Shown piece after piece: positions 27,601 to 39,677 of a stretch of DNA of 64,000 nucleotides. Location of the stretch: NCBI RefSeq assembly GCF_905475345.1, contig NC_066599.1, positions 4,560,501 to 4,624,500 on the forward strand, written 5' to 3'. The notes beneath the pieces are model-generated. The model did no database searches, was not told the origin of the DNA, and worked only from the letters and a program-made list of their open reading frames with translations. Origin of the DNA: Vespula vulgaris. Its lineage: Eukaryota; Arthropoda; Insecta; Hymenoptera; Vespidae. Each line of letters starts with the position of its first letter. The stretch's first letter is position 1. Both the position numbers and the translations under genes were made by a program.

Positions 27601-30600
27601 ATTCTTTGTCTCTAAAGCCAGAATCTGAACTTTGCTCATCGTCAGGAGTAGATAAATGCTTTCTTTCTTCATATTCGTTTATTAAAACTTTTCGAACGAT
27701 TCCCATATCTTCAGTATTTGATAAATCATTAAGATTGTAAACAGAATTTTCCTTATCAAATTGTTCACTATTTTCTGTGACATTAGCAGATGTAGAAAGT
27801 TCCAATGTAGTATTATTCTGTTGATTTATAGAAGGTTCTATGAATTCTTTAAATTCACCTTCGTCTGAAAATCCTGGTATCTTATGTTCCAAAGCTGAAT
27901 CAAGCGCATGATTCCAAAGAAGAACGTCCACCAAGTTATTCTGATTAGTATCAAGGTTTTGAAACGAGAAATTGTTGGAAAAGCAAGATTCATTATTTTC
28001 ATTATTAGTGGAAATGTTATCAGATTGAGTTTCATTAGTACTCTCCAAAATTTCACAAGAAGGCTTGCTATCAGGAACATAACGAAGAAGGGGAAGATCT
28101 GGATCACCTTTTGATAATAGTCTTAATATATGTTCTTCGCTACGTATACTGTCTGCGCTTGTATTTAAAACAGAAGAATTTTTACTAACAATAGAATTTT
28201 CTTTAGAATCCAAAGACAGCCTTAAGATTGGTGTTTGTTCCTGATCCATAGTTAACGTCAAAAGTTTTGGTTTTTCTGAGTTGTTTATTGATTTAGTTTT
28301 ATTAGAAACATCACTTTGTATAGGATTTCGTAGTTTTCTTAATACTTCGTCAAATTCATCTACAATCATGGTACGCGTTAGATCACTATCACTGCCAGTG
28401 GTGGATAATCTTTTCTTAAGAGTTTTCTCTGTCATTTGTGTGCCCATAGATAATTCTCCATCTGATTCGGGATCGATATGTACAAGTATCATAAGATCAG
28501 TTACAGATTTAGATTTTTGTTTCACTTTTTCTGTATAAACTCCTCGTTCAATTCTTCCCCTCCAACTTTCTTCTTCAGTTTCAGATCCTGATTCTTGTGC
28601 TGTATTAAATAAACTTTCCATATTCATAACACTTTTAATTGGTTCATCTGGTCCAAGTCGAAAAGAAGATTGTAACGTTTCTAATGGTTTCTCATCCATT
28701 ATGCTTGTCCAATGATCAGAATCAACACTGCCACGAAGATTTTGTAAACTAGCACTACGTGTATGATTAATTAACGTATTTGTTTGTAAATTTTCCCACT
28801 GCTCAAAATCTTCTTGCTCTATATGTTCAGTAAGTAAGTTTTGTCTTATGTCATTTAAAGAAGGCCTCTTTTTAGCATCTGTATTCAAACATGTGCATAT
28901 AACATGTAATATATTGGAGGGACTATTTTCAGGACAGTTATGCAATGGCTGTATATTGTTTAGTGAAAAATCAGTTTTAAGAGATAAAAGCATCTGTATA
29001 ACTTCCTCATCACACATATTATCGTAAGGTCTATTACCCCAATTAATAATTTCCCATAACAGCACAGCATAACTCCATACATTTGCTTGTAATGTAATTT
29101 GTCGAGTTTCAATAGTAGTATCTGTACAGTCTAAACTCTCAGGTGCAGACCATCTAATAGGCAAAGCACGATCTCCAACAATGTAATAATCTTCAGGATA
29201 TTTTTCAACGCCAGTTCCGTAATCTCCTAATTTCGCAGATAAATCAGAAGCAACCAAACAATTTCTTGCAGATAAGTCTGTATGTGCAAAACCATGATTA
29301 TGCATATGTTGTAAACCAGCGGCTATTTCTAGAGCCATTCTCGTAGGAATATTTTCTTTTATTAATGCTTCTTGAGATTTTTTATCATGATTTGATAACA
29401 AAAAGCCTTTAAGATCACCAGCAGGACAAGATTCAAAAAGTAGCAAATACGGATCAGTTTCTAAGCAAAAACCAAGTAATGCTAAAACATTTTGATGATG
29501 TAATTTGAGATACGGTGTAGCTTCTCCTAGGAACCAAGCTTTTTCTTTCATTGTAGCTTCTTCGGCAAGAATTCTTACAACAACTCCTCCATTTTTTAGA
29601 GCTCCTTTGGATTGATCTAAATCTGCTCGGCCTTCTACAACTTTTCCAAACCAGCCTCGTCCTAGTTCTCTTAAGTATTTTAATTTTTCTCTAGGTACAT
29701 AAAGGTCTTCTGCTTCGAACCATTCTCTACAAGGCTCTTGTAATGTAGCATTATCTTCATTGTATTCTCCCGTAAAAGATAAATGTGATATGGAAGATGG
29801 TTTTGTTGGAGAAGGAACTTTTGGTCCTGATATAATTCGATCTACGGGTAGAGGTTCAAACTGTACTCTGTCGGTCAATGCTATCATTCGTGGAACATCA
29901 ATGGCTAAACCTTCTATTGATTGTTCAAACGGTAACTCTGGACCAGTGCTACTTCCATTCTTGAATTCCTGAAATAAGAATGTTACTTTCGCTATTACTT
30001 TTTATATAAAAAAACTTTGTCAAATATCAAAGTAAGAAGATATTGTGCTACAGCATATGCAATGTAAATTATTATACATATGACTGATTTAATGATTGAT
30101 TTAATGGTTTCTAATGAACTGTAATTCATACTATGTTCGATGTAGTATTTAACATACACAATGCCCGAATACAAAAAAGAATTTTAATGCATCGATAAGC
30201 ATATCATTTCCTACTTATGCATCCTATAAAAATAATTCAGCAGGGTATCGTGTTAAAATATATTAGGTATCAATACAGCTTGATAATTGATCACTCCTAA
30301 GTACTACCAAAAATATAGTTAGCCATCTTAGATATTTACTAAGTACATATAAATCATAATAATATTTAGATGAATTTTGACGTATACTGTGTTTATTCAT
30401 AAACACAAGCGTATTGCAAACATAATATATGGCTTTTTAAATATTACTCTCTTCCGAATTCTAATTTGATTTCCTAAGAATACAATCCAAAGCAATTTAT
30501 GGGAGGACCTATAAGAATAGCTTCTAACAGACATACACAAACTAAGATATGAGAAACCTGCATTTTTAAAGTTACCTGTTTACATTTTCCTGCTTTGTCC

Positions 30601-31014
30601 TATAAGAAAAACAAATTCAAAAAATTTTGTTAAGACTATAATAGATCGAAGATATTTTTTTTACTTTGTCAAAGATATTAAGTAATAAACGAAAAAGTTG
30701 CATTACCTGAAATCCTATAGTACGACGAGGTCTCCTGCAGCATAGACATCCAGCCAGAGTAAATGCAGCGACAGTTAAGCTTAAGAGAGTAATTGTATAT
30801 CTTATCCAATAACGTTCCCATTGTAATGATCCTTGATCATTGTGCAAATCTATAAAAGATACAGGGAAAAAAAGTCGTTAGATTTCTACCTGGATCTGTC
30901 TAGCTTCGAAATCTAATCTATTTCACCTGTTAAATACGGCGTTGACACAGGATATGCAGTGAGAGTCGGTAGACCCACCCAAAATAGCCAATATATTTTA
31001 CGTAAATGTCGCAT
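24686..31014 (-). CDS. LMTK: LMTK-like (lemur tyrosine kinase) transmembrane kinase
   Basis: Nine minus-strand exons: 31014-30927, 30849-30707, 30599-30576 (24 nt), 29968-26802, 26727-26202, 26107-25904, 25599-25473, 25367-25296 and 25218-24686, for 1627 residues. Order of parts: signal peptide (MRHLRKIYWLFWVGLPTL), short ectodomain, one membrane helix (about 47-67), a Cys/Arg juxtamembrane motif, kinase domain (about 180-455), then a very long acidic, Ser-rich tail. The kinase has a complete glycine loop (GRGWFG, 188-193), HTDLSARN in place of HRD, DYG for DFG and APE, all LMTK-like. The usual beta-3 Lys reads Arg (VVVR, Arg217). The family acts in endosomal traffic and neuronal signalling and, despite the name, phosphorylates Ser/Thr. 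The tail is poorly conserved, so the C-terminal exons are the least certain part, although all phases close. Confidence 0.88.
30576..30599 (-). CDS. LMTK: 24-nt microexon of LMTK
   Basis: Between the membrane-helix exon and the kinase exon, a TTTCTTATAG acceptor and a GTAACT donor flank exactly 24 nt encoding DKAGKCKQ in frame (phase 0 on both sides). Skipping it keeps the frame, so it looks like a cassette microexon in the juxtamembrane segment. It rests on splice-site quality alone. Confidence 0.6.
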
Positions 31015-33332
31015 TGCGCATCGAGGCTTTTTAAATCGTTCTAAGTCACCTAGGTCATATTGAACGTTCTACTTCTACGTCCATTTAATCAAGAAGCTTT
31101 TGGAAGCTACTACGTTCCAATTACATGACACACATATCGCGTCTTCTTCCTCTACTTCTCGCTACCGATTCTAAAATCGTCGTATCCGTGTAGTACCTGC
31201 GCTGTAAATGAGTCTCCCTTAACGTATAGTACGATCTATTGCCGTATGCGCTTGCGATTTTAGCCGCGGAAATGCAGCGTGTCGACACATGGAATGTAGA
31301 CATGCACCTTTCAAGAAGGCAACTTGGCTCATGGATATGACATGTATCCGCGTAGCGGATACCACTAAACAAGAGTCACGGAAAGCTGAGATAGAAGAGC
31401 GAGACAGCGATAAAATGGGTTACTTGGAAAGGTAGGCGTATGAAATCACCGCACTTATAAAACCCACTCCAATTTCCGCCCCACTATCCTCCCTTCTCCT
31501 TCACTATCTCTCCTCTCTCTCTCTCTCTCCCCCTCTGTCTCTAACACTGCCTCTAACCTACCTCTCACTCGTCGTCCCTTGATACTATTTCTTACCCGTA
31601 TCTCTTTCCCTGACCCTTGACACTACACTACCTTGTGCGTGCACATGCATATAACACTACACTAACTAATATATGCGATACACACGAGTGAACACTCTCT
31701 CCATCTGTCTTCCTTTTTTCTTTTCATCGAATCTCTTTCTACGATTTCTCCTTTTTTTTTATTTACGACTTTCCTTATCTATAAGATAATTTGTATAAAT
31801 AATTTTTTTTCTTTTTTTGTTTATATAAAGATTTTTTATTCACTTCTATCTTCTCTTTTTCTTGCGAATGAAAAACGTGCGCATTTGTCATCTATCTAAC
31901 TGTTCCTAATTCTCTCTTTTTTTGTCTCTATTTATTCTTATTTATTATCAAAGTTTCCTTGTAAAATTCGACATCAGTGTCTCCCATTTTTTTCGATCTC
32001 TCCGTTTTATTCAAATAAAATACATGTAAAATAATTTGTTTCGAATGAATTTAGAATTATTGTCCAATATGCATTGTGATCCGAATTTAAGAGTACGGAC
32101 CTGTGCGTCACGTGATATTTAATTCTTGTTTGCTCATATATAATGTTGTAATTTTTATTAGATAACTTCGTATTTTGACAAAATAAAGTTTGTATAAATT
32201 CATCGTCTTATTTTAAAATTAATGAAAATAGTTATCTTGAATATCTGGATTGTTGTTTGTATTGATGTATTCGTTCTGTGAATAGGTGAACCTTTTAACG
32301 GATTATTAATTATTTTGATAAAAAGATTGAGCAGTGGAGAGAGAGGAAAATAATGACACGAAGATCAAACTGTTTTATGTATCCTCTTTCGAAACGTATA
32401 AAAGTATTTCTTCTTAGCGATAACTAACCGACATGTACAACGATCGGTAACGTTATCGATAGTGCTAGTTTCAAGAACACTTTAAGAGTGTGGCCCTTGA
32501 TATATGATTTCTACTTTATCGACAATTTTCTTCAATCGTTCGAATAGTTTCTTTTTTTATTGAAGAGCTCAAATAGATGTTGATAGTATGTATGTCTTAT
32601 GTATGTTCATTATACGAATTAACCCGACATATAACTAAATGTTGATATTTTGAATTAATAAGATTTATAAGTAATTTTATAAAATCTTTATATTTGTTTT
32701 CAGAATTTCTTTAAAAGATAAACTTTTATGAATATTCTGATGCAATTATATACTTTAATTTTTTTACGTTACTTTAACGTTTAACAATAATTTTTAGATC
32801 AATATAAAAGTATCCCGTCTTATATGAAATATGCGTTATTTGAAGTTATTATTATTTTATATAAGTTATTTTAATTATTATTATTTTATACGATCTCTTA
32901 TCTTTAAGATTCTTTGAAAAAGTTAACTCAGTTACAGTGAACGTTATGAGTAAATACCACTAATCGTTTTAAAGATAATTGATGGAATTAAAGACGTTCG
33001 ATGGTATTGGAGGCCTCTGCCCGGTAATATGGTCATGGTCATCCAGGCGAATCACCCCAGGGCCTTATTCTGTACCTGACTTAGCTTGACTCACACAACT
33101 TCAGTGGTTCTCTATTAATGGGCATACGTCTGAAGGTAATTTTTATAAATAAAATATAATACATTATACATTTGGTAAAATTAACATAAAAATTTAGGAT
33201 AAAAATTGTAAAGATTTCTACGTACTAAATGCGTTTTAAATGACACGTAAGTAAATTTACAAATTGACAGCTTAATCGTATACGAGTGCTATTAACAATT
33301 ATATATTAGTCCTGTAAAAAAAAAGACGAAAG

Positions 33333-33464
33333 AAAAATGTAAATGAAAAGAAGAAGATAAGAAAAAGAAGAAGAAAAAAAAGAAGAAGAAAAGAAAAAGG
33401 AGAAAAAGAACAGGAAGAAAAAGAAGAAAAGAAGAAGAAGAAGAAGAAAAGAAAAAAAGATTTA
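33333..33464. repeat. Purine-only (GAA/AAAAG) tract
   Basis: About 130 bp of almost pure A and G (GAA-type imperfect repeats) on the plus strand. The reverse-strand poly-Phe open frame across it is an artefact of this repeat. Confidence 0.85.
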
Positions 33465-33740
33465 CAAACATTACTGTCAATGAATATAATCTGAATAAGT
33501 AAGTATTAATAAATGTGAACGTTAAAACACGTTTTAACAATCAAAATAAATTTGTGTATGATATGAGCCATATTTGATAAGTTTTATAATAAAATTGATT
33601 CGGCCATTTAGCCGGCTGCCCTGACCTAGTTCCGATCGTAACTCCTATCTCCGGCAAAGAGAATAAGAGACGGTGTCCTGAAGTAGTGAAAATTGCCGCA
33701 GGGAATCGCCGCCCTCCGAGAACCACATGCGTATTAACAA

Positions 33741-33744
<4 letters not shown>

Positions 33745-33800
<56 letters not shown>
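33745..33800. repeat. (GA)n microsatellite
   Basis: About 27 GA units with one A insertion near the end, immediately to the right of the island at 33590-33730. Confidence 0.93.
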
Positions 33801-33801
<1 letters not shown>

Positions 33802-34327
33802 ATCCGTAATATATTACGTTGTCTTGACTAGCGTTTATCAACTTCTGTATTATATTTATAAACTTTGCGCATTTTTGATAGATAATTACAAAAAAATAGA
33901 GAAACAAATTTGAAAATTAATCAAACGTTCGTATATTTTTATAAGTAAATAAACAATCGCACAAAAGAAAAGTTTTAAATATTAATGGTGGTATGATATC
34001 ACACGTTGCGTATAATAATCAAACGAATGAATTATTAGTGATGAATATTTAATAAACAATGCAGAAAGTCTTATTTTGTAATCAATATGTAGAATCGATA
34101 AGCTTCGGGATCGAAAGTTCATGATCTAACTAGTTTCAGTAGAGATGGTCAACGACTCTGATCACTGAACAGCGAGACTGCGTCTATTTCTACCTGATAG
34201 CGATGGCGGATATTGTATTATGTTACGACGAGACAGAGGAGGTTGCGTAGCCAATGATGCGAGATGGTGAAGTGCGAGGTCATCTCCACGGACTCTCCTT
34301 CAACGATTCAACTCGTGCACTTGTCTG

Positions 34328-34335
34328 CTATAAAT
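34328..34335 (+). promoter_or_regulatory. Candidate TATA box
   Basis: CTATAAAT lies inside a GC-richer island (34130-34380) on the plus strand, about 2.3 kb upstream of the LARP6 start codon. It could be a distal LARP6 promoter. There is no independent support. Confidence 0.25.
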
Positions 34336-35642
34336 GCAGACCTTGTTGAATAAAAAGGACTGAGAAAAGATACGCAAGGACATACGTACGAGAGAGAAAA
34401 TTAATTCTACTCGTAAATGGTACTTCCGAGAATTTCTATTAAATTTGCAAGATGATTTTCTTATATTTTAATTTTCAGTAACATCAATTCCTCCACGATT
34501 TACACATGACGATTATTATTCTTTTTTTTTTCTTTTTGAACGGATCCTCGTAAACTATAATCTCGACGAAAATACATACGAAGATAAAACAATACAGATC
34601 TGAAATAATTTTATCGAAAGTTAACGAGTAAGTTTCAAACGAAACAAAGAATCCACATTTTAGTGCTTCGATCCTTCGGAATAATTCTTACGTAATATAC
34701 GAAGCCATATATAAGAGAGACAACACATATCGATGAGTCAAATGCTTTTACGTAAATGTTAAAGCCAATTTTTGTAGTATACTGCTCTTATTTCACGAGT
34801 ATGTAGATATTCGACATTCTTTTTATTTATTAAAATAATTCCAACGTGACAGATCATAAACCGTGACTCGATTTAACTTTATTGCTTTCCAAATATATGA
34901 CTTATTAGGTAACAACATGACTTATTGATCATAAACACAAAACATAAACGTGATAAGTACGAAAAAGTAAAAACATTTTGTAGGCTTCGTTATAAAGATT
35001 ATGATATTAAATATGGTATTATTCAAATAACACGGACGTCACAACATACAACAACAATCGATTACTCACGCATTAATGTAAAGAAGTATCCAATAAAGAA
35101 AAGCCGCTTGATTTAATTATATAATATGTAACAGAATAAATTTTATTAAGAAGTTCATATTCTTATGTTTTGTCGAACGTTATACGTTATATTATAATGC
35201 ATAGAAAGTTATATGTATCAGAATAATAGAGTGAAAAAGAAAAAAAAGGAGAAGGAAAGAAACCCATAGTAAGAACCCTTTCGATAGTGCTACGATGAAT
35301 CTTATGTATCTCTGTCCTTTCTCACAGCTCATATGGGCATACATCGTACCGGCCGCACTTGACCTATATCTTATTATGCTGGTAGTGTCCGAATGCAATG
35401 CGCAAAGTGTTTGTGAATAAGCCCAGGGGGCCCCTCTTCGAGGTTATCAAGGTTCACCACCACCATAAAAACATCTTTCCTTCCTGCTGTCGTATTCTCT
35501 TTCCTCTTGCTTCCGCAAGATACGAAAAGAATCACGACTCGATAATACTAAAGCCAATATACGATTTTATAATTTTCATACATATATATTGGATAGAAAA
35601 TTATTTTTAATTATATCGTTTTCCGTGATTTTTATGCAAAAC

Positions 35643-35643
<1 letters not shown>

Positions 35644-35680
<37 letters not shown>
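35644..35680. repeat. (CT)n microsatellite
   Basis: About 18 uninterrupted TC units, less than 1 kb upstream of the LARP6 coding region. Confidence 0.93.
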
Positions 35681-35684
<4 letters not shown>

Positions 35685-35934
35685 AATGTTTATAAAAAAT
35701 CTTTATCTACACACAAATCGTATACATACGTGTATGTCTGTGCCTTCATACAAAGATAAATGTGAAACTTTGAAATCATATTTTTTGTCTTTTTTTTTCT
35801 TTCTTAGAAGAAGAAAATTATTCAACTAGATATAGATAAATCTTAATTGGCATGATGTATCCACGTGTCTATCGAAGTCCGGTTAGACACCTTCGACTGC
35901 TACCAAGTCTTCCGTTCTTCGATGTCATTTAGGA

Positions 35935-35946
35935 AGGTCATGACCT
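35935..35946. promoter_or_regulatory. Inverted AGGTCA half-sites with no spacer
   Basis: AGGTCATGACCT is a perfect palindrome of two nuclear-receptor half-sites (IR-0), about 650 bp upstream of the LARP6 ATG. Ecdysone receptor/USP and other nuclear receptors recognise such half-sites, though EcR prefers one base between them. Function is inferred. Confidence 0.35.
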
Positions 35947-36598
35947 CAGGGTAGCTTTACCATCGTATAGACTACGATTGCCACATTGTGCGCGTGTGAG
36001 CATGCGCGAGAACGGGCGAAAGTATTTAAACAAGTGGAGATGTCTTATGGAAGGCCACTGTCGCTCGAACTGTCACGGATCGCGCAACGTTCCCCTTACT
36101 TTCCTCCCTCCCTACAATTTAAAAAGGAGCACACGCATTCGCCTGAGAACGAGGAGGGGAAGATTCGTTCCTCGTTCTTTTTCCCTTAATTTCCACCCAT
36201 CCCCCTTCACAGCTTGTCCTTGTCGTCCTCTCTGTGGTCCTCCCTTTAAAGTCGCGCTACTGCTCGTAAGAGAGCACAGATTCCTTTAAGAAATCTTGTC
36301 GCATCGACGTTCGTTCCTTTACATCATCTCTATCTTATCAAGTGGATCATTCGTCGATAATCAATATTAGAAGAATTTCATTGATAACGATCTCCACGAT
36401 AGTTTAAGGAACAATGTTAAACGTTGAAGCTACGTAGAGGATAGAGATTGAACGTCATCTTAAAAAAAGGAAAAAGAAAAATCTCGTGAAGTTTTACTCG
36501 TTTTGAAGGGCTTCGCTTGATAATTCGATGAGAAACCATTGCTCGGTTAAGTCTTACAATATCCAACAAGAAAATATATAAGTATTTCACTAATTGCA

Positions 36599-38429
36599 AT
36601 GATGGACGAGTTAGAAGTTCAACAGGAATCCAGAGATAAGGTCGGTAACTTAACGTTCTCACCACCACCGATGAAAAAGTCCGATACGAGGGACAGCATC
36701 TCTTCCGTTGACAGCGATGTTAGTCTTTCTTTCGATAGAAGAGGTTCGAAGGATGAGGAAGCCGATCAATCTGATAGCATGACATCAGATAGCGAAGGAA
36801 AATCGACCGAGGCTATTGTGAAGCAACAAAACGGTGAACAAGATTCTGGTATAGATTCTTTGGACGACGTCGCTCAGAAAGAATTGGACAAACAGAAAAT
36901 CGTAACATCGAGCAATAAGGAGTCTACTGTTCAAGATCAGCCTGATCATTTTGTCTTGCCTAACGACGAGTTGAGCGAGAGGATCTGCACTCAGGTAGAA
37001 TCTTATTTCGCTGATGAAAGCATTGTCAAGGATGCTTTTCTTTTGAAGCATGTGAAGAGAAATAAAGAAGGTTACGTGTCATTGAAACTCGTCTCGAGCT
37101 TTAAAAGAGTCAAACATCTCACTAAGGATTGGAGGGTTGTCGGTGCTGCCTTAGCTAAATCCACCAAATTGCAAGTTAATCCTCAAGGTACAAAATTACG
37201 TAGGGTAAATCCTTTACCAGCTTTCGATCAAACGACACCCTCTAGGACGATTTTAGCTGCTAGGCTTCCCCTTGAAAGACTTTCTGTCGAATCAGTAGCC
37301 GAAATCTTTAAACCATGTGGTGAGATCGCACTCATCAGAGTACTCAAGCCTGGACATCCTGCACCTGCCGAGGTATTGTATTTATGTTCAATTAAAATGA
37401 AAGTAAATCTTCTTTTTCATCCTAAAATCAAATACATCCTAAAAAAATCCGATATACGTTTAGGTCCGGCAGGCAATCTCAAAGAGACAAGAACTGAAGC
37501 CAACCGAGGAATGTGCCATGATTGAATTTACGGATTCGGCATCGGCCAGATTGGCTCTAGAAATGAATTTAGGAGATGCGAAAATATTTGAATTACAACA
37601 ATCCGATAAGAAAAGAAAACAGCAGCCGACGAAAAAGACCATCGTCACGAAATTGACTAAAGAAGATACTTATAATTCATCGAGTTGCGCTAGTGGATCC
37701 GAGACTGAAGATGGAAAAGCAAAATACAAAAAGGCTGTTCATGGATATCCTATATATCACGTTTATCCTAGCCATCCTTTTCAAGGTAAATTATTATTGA
37801 TTTGAACATTGATATTAAAGATCATTGACTTTATCCAAAAATATGAAATAAATCTGTATATTTCAGGTCCACCATCACCAGATGCTTGGCTATCGCGCAG
37901 ATTGTCTTCCTGTTCAATTTCAGGATCGGAAAACGGCTTTGTTTTTCGCCGTTTATCTTCTAGTTCTGGTTCAAATTGTTCAGATGTCAACAACTATGGT
38001 AGACGATATTCTTCCTGCTCATCCGCCTCCGAAACTGGCTGTTGTCCCATAGTTTATCCTCCAGGTTATTATTATCAACAAAACCGTCGTTTCTCCTGCT
38101 GCTCCGGCGGTTCTGCTTCTAGCAACGAGTGCAACGGTACTTGTTACAATCCTAGTCGCCGAGGTTCAGTGGACTGTGGCCCATTTTTCCGTAGACTATC
38201 CACTTGTAGCCGAGATTCGGGTTTCGATTCGGGGGTGAGAAGACTATCTTTATGTTCTTCGATTTCAGAGCAAAATAACTTTTGCCGATCAAGGAATAAT
38301 AATGGCTTGACCATGACACACTTGCCTGAAAATGTAACGAGGATGCCTTCCGGTCCTGACGGAACGCGTGGCTTTGGCCGACCTCCTAGAATGAATCCTA
38401 TTACACCAACTATGGAACCAACATGTTAA
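36599..38429 (+). CDS. larp6: La-related protein 6 (LARP6 / Acheron)
   Basis: Three exons: 36599-37372, 37464-37785 and 37867-38429, for 552 residues. An acidic, Ser-rich N-terminus is followed by the La motif (about 122-205; ERICTQVESYFADESIVKDAF and GYVSLKLVSSFKRVKHLTKD), a divergent RRM (about 215-310; TILAARLPLERLSVESVAEIF, then ECAMIEFTDSASARLAL), a Cys/Ser-rich linker with repeated R-R-x-S motifs (seven in exon 3), and a C-terminal SUZ-C motif GPDGTRGFGRPP (528-539). La module plus SUZ-C is diagnostic of LARP6. Known role: RNA binding with translational and localisation control of specific mRNAs (collagen mRNAs in vertebrates; muscle and neuronal roles of Acheron in insects). The start is the first Met after an in-frame stop-rich leader. 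Confidence 0.93.
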
Positions 38430-39677
38430 ATATTTCCCTTTTACGGCGTGATTTTGCCTGCGTATAGTGATCTCCAATCATCCTTAAACAGGATATTCTA
38501 CTAGAAATGAAAATTATTATGCGTTTAGAGGATTTGACATTGTTATATCGTCCCTCTCTTTCTCTTGTATGATATAAGTAAATTAGAAAACATTTCCATT
38601 GTAAATTTTGTTATATCTGCTATGTATTTGAAATGAAGTTGAGATATTTCAAATGGTAAAACTTCATGTATGCTTTATATATATGTATATTGAATGTATA
38701 ATATGAAAAATTCCCGATGAAATAAGTACAAAAATTTGACAAATGAAAAAAAAACATAGTTTCGAGTACGATACATTACAGAATTAATTTATTAAATATG
38801 ACGTAAAATGATGCACTTGTTAAATATATTCACTGAACCATTCATATTGTTGGATTATTAATCTTTTTATTATATTGTTATTACGAATTTTATTCAGCTA
38901 CCTTATGATTGACCAATCTTTATATTTATGTATATAACATTTACTTCGAAATTTATTTTATTTGACATATTTAAACTAAACATGTTTAGTTTATTATCAA
39001 TTTAGTTAGTTTAGTTTATAAATAAATTTAATTAATTATCGAATCATATTATTTTTTATACCGTTATAGTAAATATTAATTTTTAATTTTTATTAATCCA
39101 TTTTGTACATATCACATATACATATATATCTTTTTAATGTTTCCAGATCGATACAATTTATACAAAAGTTAAATAGAAAATAAAGCTCCTTCACATATGT
39201 ATCTATTTTGTTTTTTTATTTATACTATATAAAAGACAATAAAGTAGAATATTTTTAGTAATTTTAATTAAATAAAATAATATAAGTAAAATATATAATA
39301 AAAATAATACATCATGTATTTATATTGAAATTTTATGTTATATATAATACACGTAATATTTATTTTATATACCATATAAATAGGACAAATATATAAGTAA
39401 TAAGAATGTGAGGGAAATAAGATTAAGTACTTTCGAATCTACGTATGTAAATACGACGTAGAAGTTTCTGCGAATAAGCTTGTATAGTGAAATTCTTGCG
39501 CATTCGTGCATACATATGAACCTAGCATGACCTGTTTCTGTCGCATCTATGCTCGTGATATTAAGGTTAGGATATGTTTACTTGTTAAATTAGTGAGGAT
39601 TAACGAACGAAGTCATAAAAGGGAAGAATAAGAAAAAGAAATGTGAACGTAACAGAATAAATATTCTTTTAGAAAAC
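38430..39677. other. LARP6 3' UTR and Ric1 promoter
   Basis: The AT-rich spacer (38500-39400) is presumably the larp6 3' UTR followed by intergenic DNA. The last 250 bp before Ric1 (39420-39677) are less AT-rich and should contain the Ric1 promoter and 5' leader. No other element was recognised. Confidence 0.5.

Larger units (their letters stand above)
31015..36598. other. 5.6 kb intergenic gap between divergent LMTK and LARP6
   Basis: No protein exon is supported. Less AT-rich islands stand out: 31015-31420 (LMTK leader/promoter), 33000-33110, 33590-33730, 34130-34380 (with a CTATAAAT box at 34328) and 35840-36300 (upstream of LARP6). Between them lie AT-rich DNA, a purine-only tract (about 33333-33464) and GA/CT microsatellites. 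The islands are candidates for promoters, enhancers or untranslated first exons of LMTK and LARP6; that role is inferred from composition and position. Confidence 0.45.

Noticed and set aside
33292..33540. Poly-Phe/Ser minus-strand frame
   Set aside because: Translation of the purine-only repeat tract.
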